A DNA stretch of 64,000 nt from Congeria kusceri (lineage: Eukaryota > Mollusca > Bivalvia > Myida > Dreissenidae), in assembly GCA_027627225.1 (NCBI GenBank), contig CM051024.1, positions 47,217,047-47,281,046 on the forward strand, written 5' to 3'. Each line of letters begins with the position of its first letter. Position 1 is the first letter of the stretch. The notes below the pieces were generated by a model, which saw only the letters and a program-made list of their open reading frames with translations, ran no database searches and was not told the origin of the DNA. The position numbers and the translations under genes were made by a program. This document shows, piece after piece, positions 22,769 to 34,502 of the stretch.

Positions 22769-24596
22769 AAACAAGAGGGCCATGATGGCCCAAAGCGCTC
22801 ACCTGAGAACTGGTAAAGATGAAGACAACACTGTTGTGACGGGTTTGAAAATTAAGATATCTAAACAACACGCAAAGGGGGATAGGATCAATTTGGAGAA
22901 CTTGTTGCAATACGACAATTGCGATGGCTGTGCTATAAGGTCAAGTTTTGCTTTTTCTGTGATAATTTTCTGTCCAATGATGATAAATGATGTAAATGCA
23001 AGCTCTGACGCCATCTAATCAATGTTGCATGTCCAAATAACAGCATGCAAGGTTCGCAACTGTTGGAAATCAAATTTTATCGATCAATTTGTATGGTCAT
23101 GCGCAAACTGCGTACGTTTGGCCAGCATTGAATAAACAAGAGCTGTCAGAGGACAGCGCGCTCGACTATTCTAAGTATTTCAGTTGGTACATATTTTGGA
23201 TAGTAGAAGGGTCATACATCTGTTAAAATAAATAGCTTTTAAGTGAAACCTTGAATAGTTTATAAATCTAAGGAACAAAAACTTTAACAACAAAGTCCAT
23301 GTAAAAAGTGGGCTACCTCTGTCAAAATATAAAATACATCTATGGGGAATGTTCACCCTGATACTGGAGTTGATGACAAAGGTTAGTTCCAAGTTTCAAG
23401 TGAATAGCTTTTAAAGTATTGAAGTTACAAAACTTTTGAATATAAACTTTAACCAGAAAATCTATGTGAAAAAGGGACATAACTCTGTCAAAATACAAAA
23501 CAGAGTTATAGGAAATGTTGCCCTTGATACCGGAGTTGATGAAAAAGTTTTGATCAAAGTTTCAAGTGAATAACTTATGCAGGTTTAAAGTTACAAACTT
23601 TTGAATATAAACTTTAACAAGAATATCTAAGTGAAAAGGGGGCATAACTCTGTCAAAATACAAAACAGTTATGGGGAATGTTGCCCCTGACACTGGAGTT
23701 GATGACAAAGGTATATTCCAAGTTTCAAGTGAATAACTTGTGTAGTTTTGAAGTTACAAGACTTCTGAATAAAAACTTCAGACGCGGACGCCGACGCCGG
23801 GGTTAGTAGGAAAGCTCACCTTTTCTTCGAATAGTCGAGCTAAAAATCGTGTGTGCAAGTCAATCATTGATAACGTGTTGGTGTTTTTTTTCCAAATACA
23901 AGGAGCAATAACTTCGGTGTTTCTGGTCTGAGCATGCTTATATTCGACTTCACCTGTAGTCTTACGTTTACAAACAGTGCATGATTGGTGAAGATTATAT
24001 GAAAAAGAAGTCTCTATTCTAAATAATGTCCATTTTTGTAAAATTTTTTCACAAACAAAGGGCAATAAATCTGGTGTTTCTGGTCTGATTGTGCTGATAT
24101 TCGACTTCTCCTTTAATCTTATGGTAAAAGACAAACTGTGCAAGATTGGTCAAGATTGGATGAAAAATGAAATCTCTATCTTTAATAATGTTCATTGTAT
24201 ATATATTGTTAATAAAGAAAGGGCAGTAAAAGGGTTTGAAACACGATCTGGCCCATGTTTGGCGTCTTCTGAGATCTGATGGTCACACATAAACTCTGAA
24301 CGTTTGGTTAAGATTGGATTGAAAATAAAGTCTATAAGTTTGAAAAAGGCATTTTTGCACTTTTTTGCATGAAAAAGGGGCAGTAACTCTAGTTTAACTG
24401 GTGATATTTGACCAATAACAATGCCATCTGAGATGTTATGGTCATACACAAACTGTGCAAGTTATGTTAATATTGAATAAAAATGTCTTTATCGTGATAA
24501 CGGTCGAGATTGTTGACGGCATACGGACGACGGACGACGCCGGAGAGCTCCTCGATACCAAAAGCTCACCGAGCACTACGTGCTCAGAAGAGCTAA
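22769..24596 (+). mobile_element. non-autonomous element with an insertion inside it
   Basis: The head reads AACAAGAGGGCCATGATGGC then GCTCACCTGAG; the tail reads AGCTCACCGAGCAC then GTGCTCAG-AGCTAA, so head and tail carry inverted copies of GCTCACCTGAGCA. The middle is interrupted by a second element at 23135-23845. The related copy at 55414-56854 lacks that insertion and shows the original sequence. I recognise the head as a very common bivalve repeat. No protein is encoded. Confidence 0.8.
23135..23845 (+). mobile_element. nested non-autonomous element
   Basis: It begins AAACAAGAGCTGTCAGAGG followed by GCTCGACTATTC, and ends GAATAGTCGAGC then TAAAA, so its subterminal ends are inverted repeats. 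Inside are three tandem units of about 165-175 bp marked by AACTCTGTCAAAATACAAAA and ACTGGAGTTGATGACAAAGG. The structural plan (AACAAGAG head, inverted ends, internal tandem units, a GACGCCGACG-like stretch near the end) is the same as in the host element, although the sequence differs. Confidence 0.8.
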
Positions 24597-25599
24597 CAAT
24601 AGCTTCGTCTGGTACCGTATTCAACAATCAATATTTTCAGAACAAGGCCGATGACCCTTATTTTAAAGACTGCTTTAGTTTCAGTATACAATGACGCATG
24701 TATATGGGATTTTTTTAACAAAATCGGTCGTTTGAAACAAAAAATATTCTTACATTTGATTATTTATTGATGTTTTCCCAGGCGTATTAAATGCATGATA
24801 AACCTTGTAAAGAGTCCATTTAATCATGTTTTAATAGTAACTGTAGATAAAGCGCGTGTTATCATTTAACTGCACTTGTATTTGCCAAACTAAACATTTA
24901 AAAAAAGATTCATTTAAAAATCTCCATCCTTGTTTGAAAGAGATCGCTTTATATAATTCAACATTGCTAGTCACACAAACTAAAAAAAGGGCTCCGTCGT
25001 TGGAAAGAAATTCTTGCGAACGTCTTTAACTGAAAATGCAGTTTCAATAAGCATGTAACTAGATTATTAAATAGATAATTTTAATTAAGTCTGAACATAT
25101 CAAAAACAAATATCCCAAAAGCAAAAACGCAGATGTTTTTACTCACTTATTACTAACTCATTAAACTATAATTAGATTGTTTAATACAGTTAGACCAGTA
25201 TTTTTTTATTTTTAGTTTCTTGGATCCACCGAACAGATTTTTGTTAAAAAAAATTATATAAAACATAAATTTAAAAATAATAAACCAAAATTGATTGATA
25301 AAAGTAATTATTTTCCACCGATGCGTATGACCATGTTTATTGCGAAATCAATATGTTTATTATAAAACTGTATTTTTGTTTAATATTTAAATGTTATTTT
25401 CCCCTCAACCTTGACAGTTCCCCCCCCAAAAAAAAAATAATTAAATAAATAAATAAATATCAGAAACTGTATGATAAATATTTAAAGACACTTTGTACGA
25501 GATATATATTTCCTTGATATAATGAACAACAAGAGAAAAATGCGGAAACCGCATTTAAGCCGGATTTTTTATTTTGCCGATGGGGGTACATGTCAAGTC
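24597..25599. other. noncoding stretch
   Basis: It begins with a fragment shared with 20510-21010 and is otherwise AT-rich. A short AAAT/AAATA run lies near 25430-25460. Confidence 0.3.
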
Positions 25600-26095
25600 A
25601 ATTTTGATGAAAAGTATGGAAGTTTCATGTTGATGATCTTAAATGTATGCAGTAAAGTTTCATTAAGATTGATCAAGAACTTTAGAAAATATGACAGGAA
25701 TACAAAACGTTAACGCAAATTCTATTTTAGCTCTATTGTCCATTTTGTGCAGTGAGGCAGAACCATTTGAATAGGTTTGGTAGAGGACCACTAAACGAAC
25801 ATTGGTGTGAAATTATTTGAGAATCTAGCCATAGGTCTAGAAGAAATTGGCGTTTAGACATATAACTAGTTTAAGCTATGGCGGCAATTTTGTGCAGTGA
25901 AGCGGAACCATTTTCACAGGTTTGGTGACAGACCATCCAAGGAACATTTCTGTAAAGTTTCATTAAGATTGACCAAGAACTTTTGAAAATGACAGGAAAA
26001 CAAAACTGTAACACAAATACTATTTTTAGCTCTAGTGGCCATTTTGTGCAGTGAGGCGGAACCATTTGAATAAGTTTGTTAGAGGAACACTTAAT
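25600..26095 (+). repeat. tandem repeat, three units of about 150 bp
   Basis: The landmark CCATTTTGTGCAGTGAGGC recurs near 25738, 25889 and 26038, with GTAAAGTTTCATTAAGATTG and ATTTTTAGCTCTA between. This has the look of the internal tandem part of another bivalve element. No coding is seen. Confidence 0.7.
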
Positions 26096-27764
26096 TTAAC
26101 GTCCAAATTTACTGTTCAAGTGCTGAAAAAAAAGTATGTGTGAGCCATGTAAAACCAGTGTTTTTTTTCTAGAAAAGAGCGCGAAATGTCTGCTGGCACC
26201 AACAACGTCACATTCCACGCATCGAAAGCGTGCGTGCACCATGTGATGTGCTAAATATAAACGTGTCAACTGGGAATACAAACTTCGTTGTGAAAGAAAT
26301 TTGAAATCTTTAGTTTTCGTATACAACTTTGTGTAGTGCCATAACTTTGCGATCTTAAGCATTTTAATGAATATTTTTATTGCTACGAGTATTTGTACAT
26401 TGTAACAATAACATGTCATGAAATAGAAGTACACTGCATTGTATTGGAATAAATACGCATTTTAAGCCTGGACAAATAATTCCCACACTTACAAATTCCC
26501 ACACGTACACGTCCCGGAAAATCAGTAAAAAAAAAACGGAAATTCGGCGGCCGAGTACCGGTAAAAAAAACATATCCAACTTTCAGTGCAATCCCACGGT
26601 CGCTATCGATCAAATTCGCTGATAAGATTTAATTTTGAATTAAATAGGAAAATTAAGAACTATGTACTTCAAACAATAATATTTTTGTTAATAATTTAAA
26701 TATCAAAATTGCACAGGTTGCTTTTGAATATACAATATCTTCTCTAAACAATGGTATTTTTTCGTTTTGAAAACTTTACGTTGGAACCGTCCTTTTAAGG
26801 TTTTAAAGTAGAGGTTTCATTTTGTTCTTAATTCAATGTAAGTAAAAGGGAATTTGGAAAAATCTGCTAACAACAGGTTAGGAAATCGCTGCAAAAACAG
26901 TATTTCTATATTTAAATTCAAAATTGCACAAGTGGAATAAGCTAGGAAAATCATTTACCTGTCGATACAATATATTTTTGTTAATGAAAATTGACATTTA
27001 GACCGTTCTACGTTAACTTAAGTATCACTCGTAACTGATTCTATTGGTAATCTTCCCCCTATTCACGGAAATGTACAATATCCATCTCGGCATTCGGTCT
27101 TTACCAGTCTTGTGTCGGCAATAAATTACGGACTGCAATAAAACTGACATCATTCTTTATCGTATATTGGTTGAATTGGTATTGAAACTTAATTGAAAGT
27201 TGATTTTCTATTCCGAGATTAAGTTAGAATCAGTATACAACAGATTAACAAGAGGGTAAACATTGAAAATATACTTTGTTTTTATTTATTTCATGGTTAT
27301 GCTCATTTATTAGTTCAGGATTTAATGTATCATAACCTATTATGTTCTATTTGTTCTATTTATCATTTTAAGATAGAACAAAATGCATCACGGTTTAATT
27401 TTATTTTCTATTTTGAAATGAAAATACCGTTTATGGTTGTATTCGATTTAAATGGATTTTTAAAACTTTACTAAGTGGCATGTTTATCCCAGCCGGTGTA
27501 ATATTGTTGCAGTATTCACGGATCTGGATCCATGTCGTATACAAATATACAGAATAAACATCGCTTTTTCGTACTCTCAATGAACGTTCCATGCTTGTGT
27601 TATGCGTCTTGAAAAGTTATAAATAATATCGCATGAACTTCTTAAAAGTTATGTTTTTCGCGTAAAATAAAAGTAGCCAATGTTTGAGTTCTTTATTTCA
27701 GTACTGGCAACACTTTGTAGTTATTATGTAAACAAAAGGTGATAATAAGGCTATTATTGAGAGA

Positions 27765-28245
27765 TAGAACAGAACAGAACAGAACAGAACAGATATTTTA
27801 TTAAGACTTGTACAAGGTACATCGTCTACAATAAATGAATATAAGTATACATATATATAAAGTATACGTGACCAAAACATAGGGGAAACAATATGTTATT
27901 ATCATATAGTTGGTATATTTTTAACATACGAGTACAGTGTATGTGCACAATTACGACAGCAAAGTTAAGTATGTACTTATAACGGAGGATGATCGTTTTA
28001 AAATTTACCTACCGTTCCATATTTAAAAGTGAGTTTCTTAGAATAAGTGCTTCTTTAACATACAAAGATATTTTTATTAATCTGGTTTTATCTCTTGTAT
28101 TAAGTAATTGTAAATACTTATATACTGATGGATGTTTGTAGTAAAAAGTTTGTATATATTTCTTTCTTATGTCAGAGTAACATTTACATACACAAATAAA
28201 ATGATATTCATCTTCAATGTCTTGAGTATTGCAACATAAAAAATG
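27765..28245 (-). mobile_element. 5'-truncated non-LTR retroelement with a microsatellite tail
   Basis: Read on the minus strand it holds the end of a reverse transcriptase frame, a short 3' untranslated part and a tail of repeated GTTCT (27766-27790). Comparison with copy B of the duplication (near 32985) shows the empty site. A short GATAG-like direct repeat flanks the insertion. The truncated 5' end and short tandem tail are typical of CR1, L2 or Jockey-like elements; the exact clade is not determined. Confidence 0.75.
28009..28240 (-). pseudogene. reverse transcriptase C-terminal remnant
   Basis: The frame reads DIEDEYHFICVCKCYSDIRK, then a KKYI-HPSVYKYLQLLNT segment and LYVKEALILR, ending at a TAG at 28009-28011. 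The DEYHF-(L/I)-xxCxxYxxxR pattern followed by a PSVxK and LxxYVxxAxxxR tail is the usual C-terminal end of non-LTR retrotransposon ORF2 proteins. Only about 75 residues remain, with no catalytic motif. Confidence 0.75.
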
Positions 28246-28516
28246 ATAGACAGGACTACCTGTTTGTCTTAATAAGTATAATTATGCGGTTCACATCAAA
28301 TTAAATATTACCGACAAAATTGTGATACTTAAATTAAAAATCTTAACAGGCGATGGTTACTGCCAAGTATTTTTGGAAATTTTGCACTGAACGTATATTT
28401 CGGCGTACTGTTACTTTTCAAAAATATCCAGACCTAATCAGCGCGGTACCGCGCCACGCCCTTTTATTGATCCGCCACCCTGCCTTTTTATTTAATGACT
28501 GCATTGCGGGCCTTTT

Positions 28517-28894
28517 GTGATAGCATTTAATATGTCACCAACTGATAAGATCAACTGTAGGGGCAATCAGCTTACGAGTTTGTGTCCAGATACAATAAAA
28601 CATACCGAATTTGATTTGAAAATGAGCGTTAATTGCCTGCTTTTAGCAGCCTTGTTTTCATATGCAATTCCTAATGTTTTTGTTTCGTCAAATTTTATGA
28701 TAAACGTAAGAATAAATGGCAGAATGCATATAAATGCAGACTCAATGTGGTCTTTAATAATAAATTATGAAAAAAACAACATGTTTATGCATTTTTTTTT
28801 CAATCATAAACAAAAGTCTCTGAAAAAACGAATTGCAGAAATAGCTATTAATTCAGACAAACATATTCGGATACATCATTTCAATCCGAATTGA
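28517..28894 (+). CDS. hypothetical open frame of 125 codons
   Basis: This is an uninterrupted frame from Met to stop. It contains one hydrophobic stretch (VNCLLLAALFSYAIPNVFV) that could be a membrane segment or late signal, and is Asn/Ile/Lys-rich after it. No domain, promoter, splice site or repeat membership was seen. Its length is not far outside chance for this composition. Confidence 0.15.
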   Translation: MIAFNMSPTDKINCRGNQLTSLCPDTIKHTEFDLKMSVNCLLLAALFSYAIPNVFVSSNFMINVRINGRMHINADSMWSLIINYEKNNMFMHFFFNHKQKSLKKRIAEIAINSDKHIRIHHFNPN

Positions 28895-30834
28895 TATATA
28901 TTTTTTAATTTTCTCTCTTAATTAAAGTTTTCATCCTTAATCAAAATATGTCATCATCAACAGCAACAACATATAACAAATGAAGGTGAAAATGCAAATA
29001 TTTCCTTCAATAAAAAGGTAAAAAAAAATAAATATATATATATATATAATAGCAGGTTAGAAGTTATAAGAATTTTATCATTTGCTTGAATAAGCATGAT
29101 ATTGACATGCCAATAAACAGTTTTAGTTTGACAGTTGATAATATGTTTTTCATGTATAATTGCCCGATTTGCACATTGGAAATACTTATTAACAATGAAT
29201 AGATACATTTTCTGAAATAAATAATGCAACAGCAATATAACTTAACAATAATAAAAAGCAATACTAAAGGAAAATTAAAATTTGTTAATACATGTACTTG
29301 TTTGACTTGTAAACATCATTAAGCAGATAAAATGAATCAGTCAGTAATATACATTTTCATAACTGGTTTGTACTATTACTTCAGGAAAAAAAAATACCTG
29401 ATATGCCCTTATGAACAGTGTCACCGCGCACAAAATGCCCTTTTTCCAAGTAAAACGCCGAGCCCCTCTGCCCGTCTGGATTAAACACTAAGTGGCTTGT
29501 GTATCCTATTCATGTCATATTGTTGCCGTATACACGGATCTGAGTGCAACTATTTCAGTATTAGTAAATAAATTGTAGGCAAATAACAGTAATTTATTTT
29601 GAAAAGCAATTCAATGCGTTGTATTCAATAGCCAGTCGCACAAAAGGTATTTCTGCAGTTTACAATGTCACCTTGACTGGTAGTTACCCTTGTCATTCAT
29701 CTTAATATTGGAAATAGTTTAACTAAATTGAAATTGTACCAAAGCCTGTGGTTATTTGAAAAAGACTATTTGACACAAAGAAATACACTGAGGAGATAAT
29801 CTCTCACTTGTCGAGATTTTCAAAATTTGACTGTTTAGTTTCGAACAGCATAATTGTTTTTGGACCATATAATGTTTAAATTATTTCCGCTAAGATTTTC
29901 GCATTTTTTGATCAACTGAAAGGATCAAACATATCCAACTTTCAATGCAATCCCACTGTCGCTATCGATCAAAATCGATGATAAGATTTAACATTGAATT
30001 GAATAGGAACATTAAGTACTGCGTATTTCAAACAATCATAGTTTTGTTAATAATTTGAATATCAAAATTGTACAGGTTGCATTTGAATATATCATATCTT
30101 CTCAAAACAATGGTATTTTTTTCGTTTTGAAAACTTAACGTTTGAACCGTCCTTGTAAGCTTTTACAAGTATAGATGTCATTTAGTTCTAATTTCAATGT
30201 AAGTTATAGGGAATTTGTAAAATCTGCTGAAAACCGGTGAGGAAATTGTTGCAAAAAAGGTATTTCTATATTTGAATTCAAAATTGCACAGGTTGGAAAT
30301 GCTAGGAAAATCATTTTCCTGTCGATACAATAGATTTTAGTTAATGAAAATTGGCATTTAGACCGTCTTTTGTTAACTTAAGTATCACTTGTAATTTATT
30401 CTAGATGTAATTTTCACCCAATTGACGGAAATGTACGTAATCTATCTCGGCATTCGGCTTTTTCCGGTCTTGTTTCGGCAATAAATTGAAATTATGCTTT
30501 ATCGTATATTGGTTAACTTAGCATTGAAAGTTAATTGAAAGTTGATTTTCTATTCCGAGATTAAGTTAGAATAAGTATACAATAGATTGACAAGAGGATG
30601 AACATTGAATATATACTTTGTTTTTATTTATTTTATGGTTATGTTTCATTTATTGGTTCAGGATTTAATGTATCATAACCTATTATGTTCTATTTATCAT
30701 TTAAGGCAGAAAATGCACGGTTTAATTATTTATTTTTGAAATAAAACTTCCGTTTATTGTTATATTCAATTTAAATGGATTTGTTTTATTTTTTAAATTT
30801 GGCATGTTTATCCTAGCCGGTGTCATATCGTTGC

Positions 30835-32703
30835 AATGTATAATGTAGTCATTGCATAATGTAGTTAAATCTTGCGTTAGGTACAAACACGAACTTTCCG
30901 CTCCAATACACTCGAACACCGGAGCGAAACAAGGGGACGCAGCGAGTAGCATACTCTGCCTGTTTTTCCTATATGATATTCTTGAAAATATAGATAGTAA
31001 TTTAAATGGTGTTATTGACATTGATGATTAAAAAATGTGCACGTTGCTGTTTGCCGACGATGCAATAGTATTTGCAAGCGATCCGAAATCTCTACAGTTG
31101 ATACTGAACGATATCGAAATATACTGTAACACGTGGGGCTGCGTTTAAATGTTAAAAAATCTAAAGTAATGATCTTTGAAAATGGGCGACATACTGAATA
31201 TGATTTCTTTTTATACAATGCGAAAATCGAAAACGTAACTTCCTTTAAATATCTGGGTGTACACCTATTTTAAAACGGCAACTCGCACCGTACACAACCA
31301 AGAGTAGCTCAGCATGCGATGTATTCACTCCACAACCTTTTTAATGTTTATAATAACTTAGGATTACCAGTTAAAATCAAAAATGAATTATTTAATAAAC
31401 TTGTTCTTCCAGTTCTCAATTACGCTGCATATATATGGGGTTTCCACAAAGGGCAAAATGTCGAAATAGTACACTTAAAGTTGTGTCGTAAGATATTGGG
31501 TGTTAGACGTTCTACTAATCGCGAAGCACCTTACGGTGAACTTGGGCAAATACCCATGTATATACACAGAGGCATCCTTATGGTGAAGTACTGGGCTAAA
31601 TTATTGACACTTGACGAGAATTCTATTTTGTACAAAACGTATATTACACTTAAAATTGAAGCAGAAAGAGATATTGATTATAACGGATATATCTGGGCTT
31701 CGAAAATAAAGCAGATTTTACTTGAGCATGGTTTAGGATATCTTTGGACGTACCAGTCTAACGAATTAATTTCCACGCTATACGGCAACGTATCCTTCAT
31801 AAGTACTATCAAAGTTGGCATTATTCTATCAACAACTCCAGTCGACTGCAATCGCATTGCATATTTAAACATTCTTTGGCTATTGAAAAATATCTTGTTG
31901 TTAGTGATTACAAATATAGAAACGCTCTATCTAAATTCAGAACGTCATCGCACGACCTACTTATCGAACAGGGCCACTATTCCAACATCCAGAGGCAAGA
32001 AAGACTGTGCTCAACATGAAACCGAAATATGATCGAAAATGAATATCATTTTCTCCTTACCTGTCCAAAATATGCAGAACCACGGGCCAAATATATAAAA
32101 AGATATTATTATACCTGGCCATCGTTACAAAAACTCGCCCATCTGTTATCCGTCACATCAAACAAGTCTCTTATTAATTAAGCGAAATTTATATACAACG
32201 CAAATAAACATAGAAACAACTAATATTTTTTAATAGTTACTTTTTATAAGTATGTAAAAGTTTTTCTGTAAACTCATAAAATCTCGTATATTGTTAGTAT
32301 TTACATGTCTTACTATCACTATACAGATATTTCATTGGCATTTGGGAACAGTCAAATTGTTTTCATGAAGTATATGGGGCATATTTTGAACTGTTGCCAC
32401 GAGGCCGTGCTGCTTGTAACAGTCAGTAGCAGTCGGTGTTACTTTAAAGTTACATTGCGCAACGTTCTGCGCAGGTTGTTCCCTTTGAATAATAATGAGG
32501 GCAACATAACAAAACAAAACCATAAAACATCACAAAATGTTGCCTGTTGGAAGAAGTTTGTTCTAGCAAAGTGGTAAACAGTTAAAAACGCTAAATTTTG
32601 ATTTATATAGTAAAGTAGGTAATAATATGTATTGTTTATTGTTGCTATAAGCATATTGATATGTTTTACGCAATAAATATATTGAATTGAAACCTTGAAT
32701 TGA
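30835..32703 (+). mobile_element. truncated non-LTR retroelement
   Basis: The insertion is bounded by near-identical ATCGTTGC (30827-30834) and ATTGTTGC (32704-32711), which looks like an 8-base target duplication. Copy A has a single ATTGTTGC at the same place (27502-27509). The inserted DNA has the C-terminal part of a reverse transcriptase, an AT-rich 3' part and a tail of TTGAA-like repeats just before the right flank. Confidence 0.8.
30903..32180 (+). pseudogene. non-LTR reverse transcriptase remnant
   Basis: Frames in order: NTGAKQGDAASSILCLFFLY (the GxxQGD motif of reverse transcriptases), then after an in-frame TAA the catalytic LLFADDAIVFAS. A stop and frameshift follow near 31145. 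RLNVKKSKVM and FKYLGVHLF (the FxYLGV motif) come next, and a long open part at 31319-32032 carries LPVLNYAAYIWGF and LKLCRKILGVRR. A last piece has NEYHFLLTCPKYAEPR near 32040-32090. Premature stops and frameshifts show it is inactive. It is a different element from the one at 27765-28245. Confidence 0.85.
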
Positions 32704-33219
32704 ATTGTTGCCGTATACACGGATCTGGATCCATGTCGTACACAAATATATAGGATAAATATTAATTCATTCATTAATTAGTAATTATTATTTTTACGTA
32801 CTCTTAATGAGCGTTCCATGCGTGTGCTACGCGTCTTAAAATGTGAAAAAATAATATCGCATATAAAACTTCATATCAGTTATGTTTTTCGCGAAAAAAA
32901 GTAGCCATCTTTGAGTTCTTTATTTTGGTAACGGCAACACTTTATAGTTATTATGTAAACAAAAGGTGATAATAAGGCGATAATTAGGAAATAAACAGGA
33001 CTACCTGTTTGTCTTACTATGTAAACTTACATGTATGCGGATTACATCAAATCAAATATTACTGACATAATTAAGATACTTAAATCAAAAATTCCTACCG
33101 ATTATTGTTTACTGCTGGATTTTTGGAAATTTTTTCACTGAACGTTTTTTTCGGCATATAATTACTTTTTAAAAATATTGAGAATAAATAATATTTTGCA
33201 CTGATTTATTAGTCATAGT

Positions 33220-33739
33220 GAAGAAACTTCCTCAGCTGCCAAAATTAACTTTAGTTCGACTCTTTCACCGTGGACCCGCTTATGGCCAACATAATTCGAT
33301 AAGATTTATGACCGTGTCATTAGATGGTTATCTTGGTTTTCAGACCCCCACCCCCATCCGTTATCAGGGACTATCTTGGCAGTCAACGGGATTACGTCGT
33401 ATTATGATCATTTTCATAACAACGCAATACTACATTAAATTGTATTTTGCTTGCTAACTATAATTAAGGTTACAGTAGTTTAGACGGGTATATTATATTT
33501 TTACTGAAATCAGTCAGTTAACACATTTATGCTCCGTACGATAAGAGGGATAGAATTAACTTACCTTTTTATATAAAATAAGCTAATTCAGAATTGATAC
33601 TGGATCATTGCAGAAAATAAAAATATAGCACTACTGAAAAACAAAAATTTTATGCTCCCTTTTTCGAAATGTAAATTAAATTTATGTTTCATGTAAGCCA
33701 TCGTGCGCTTACCGATTTCCTGCCTGAGGAAGTTTCTTC
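33220..33739. repeat. 16-bp perfect inverted repeat flanking 490 bp
   Basis: GAAGAAACTTCCTCAG at 33220-33235 is matched by its exact complement at 33724-33739. This could be a small TIR element inserted at the end of duplication copy B. No target duplication is obvious. The open frame at 33218-33457 starts within the left arm and has no recognised domain. Confidence 0.5.
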
Positions 33740-34303
33740 GGTATACGTCAGAATGCACTTCCCGGCCTTGTAAAGTATAGCATTCAATCATCGATTTTTG
33801 ATGATTAGACTAACAATTGTACGATGATCTTCGGAAAATCGCCGAAAATATGGATCGATACTCGCTCGCCCCTTTAAGCGCTTGACTGAGCAGAGCTGAG
33901 CTGATTAGCGCGATATGGCTAGATACGATTATGGTACATAAAGTTGGATATGTGGGATGTATGCCAAAGAATTTGTAGTTAAACCGGTTGTAAAGACATT
34001 TCGAACCTCAAACTGGAAACACATTAAATCGATTATTCCACCAAAAATACAGTTATGGTATCGATACACAGCATGAATACAACTGAAGATTCATACAGGA
34101 AATAATTGCAGAACGCAATAATACTAATATAGTTCAAAAGTGCCCGAGTTATACAAATAAGGTATGTTTGAATAACGGTTCCACCTATAAGATTGAAGAA
34201 ACAACAAGAACTATATTCATTGTTTTATTCCTAAACACTCATCAATTTAACAGAAGTGAACTGCAATACGTGTAATTATGAACATTATACACAATTACAA
34301 CAG
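33740..34303. other. intergenic stretch downstream of UTP20
   Basis: AT-rich sequence with no gene or repeat that I could support. Confidence 0.3.
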
Positions 34304-34309
34304 TTTATT
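34304..34309 (-). promoter_or_regulatory. UTP20: polyadenylation signal of UTP20
   Basis: AATAAA on the minus strand lies 47 bases past the stop codon at 34356-34358, implying a very short 3' untranslated region. The cleavage site was not located. Confidence 0.6.
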
Positions 34310-34355
34310 TTGAAAATAAAAATATTAGTTATTAACACTATTCAGCATTATTGTC

Positions 34356-34502
34356 TCAATCTGCTATAGCAAACTCTTGTAATTTTCTTTTCTTCGCTTG
34401 CTTTGTGGGTTTCATGTGCTGAATTTTTCTCTTTTTGGCAGCAATCTTTGCCAGATTTTTCTTCAGTTTTCTCTTTGCAGCTATTTCTGGTTCGGCAACA
34501 GC
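34356..34502 (-). CDS. UTP20: UTP20 exon 25, basic C-terminal tail and stop
   Basis: 48 residues and a TGA stop at 34356-34358. It begins AVAEPEIAAKRKLKKN and continues with KKRKIQHMKPTKQAKKRK. The dense Lys/Arg clusters match the nuclear and nucleolar targeting tail at the end of animal UTP20. The acceptor AG is at 34503-34504 and entry is phase 0. Confidence 0.92.
   Translation of the reverse strand, partial: AVAEPEIAAKRKLKKNLAKIAAKKRKIQHMKPTKQAKKRKLQEFAIAD

Larger units (their letters stand above)
26572..28440. repeat. segmental duplication, copy A (interrupted)
   Basis: It starts CATATCCAACTTTCAGTGCA and runs collinear with 29931-33182 by eye over nearly the whole length: CGCTATCGATCAAA, AATGGTATTTTTTCG, TCTCGGCATTCGG, ACGGATCTGGATCCATG, GTTATGTTTTTCGCG, and finally GACAGGACTACCTGTTTGTC. 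It is interrupted at 27765-28245 by a retroelement fragment that copy B lacks. A partial third piece lies at about 29480-29560. Confidence 0.85.
29931..33182. repeat. segmental duplication, copy B (interrupted)
   Basis: Collinear with 26572-28440. It starts CATATCCAACTTTCAATGCA and ends past GGACTACCTGTTTGTC and CACTGAACGTTTTTTTCGGC. It is interrupted at 30835-32703 by a second, different non-LTR retroelement that copy A lacks. The copies differ at many positions, so the duplication is not recent. Confidence 0.85.

Noticed and set aside
31319..32032. 237-codon open frame as a host gene
   Set aside because: It is the late part of a non-LTR reverse transcriptase; catalytic and C-terminal motifs lie on either side in other frames, with stops between.
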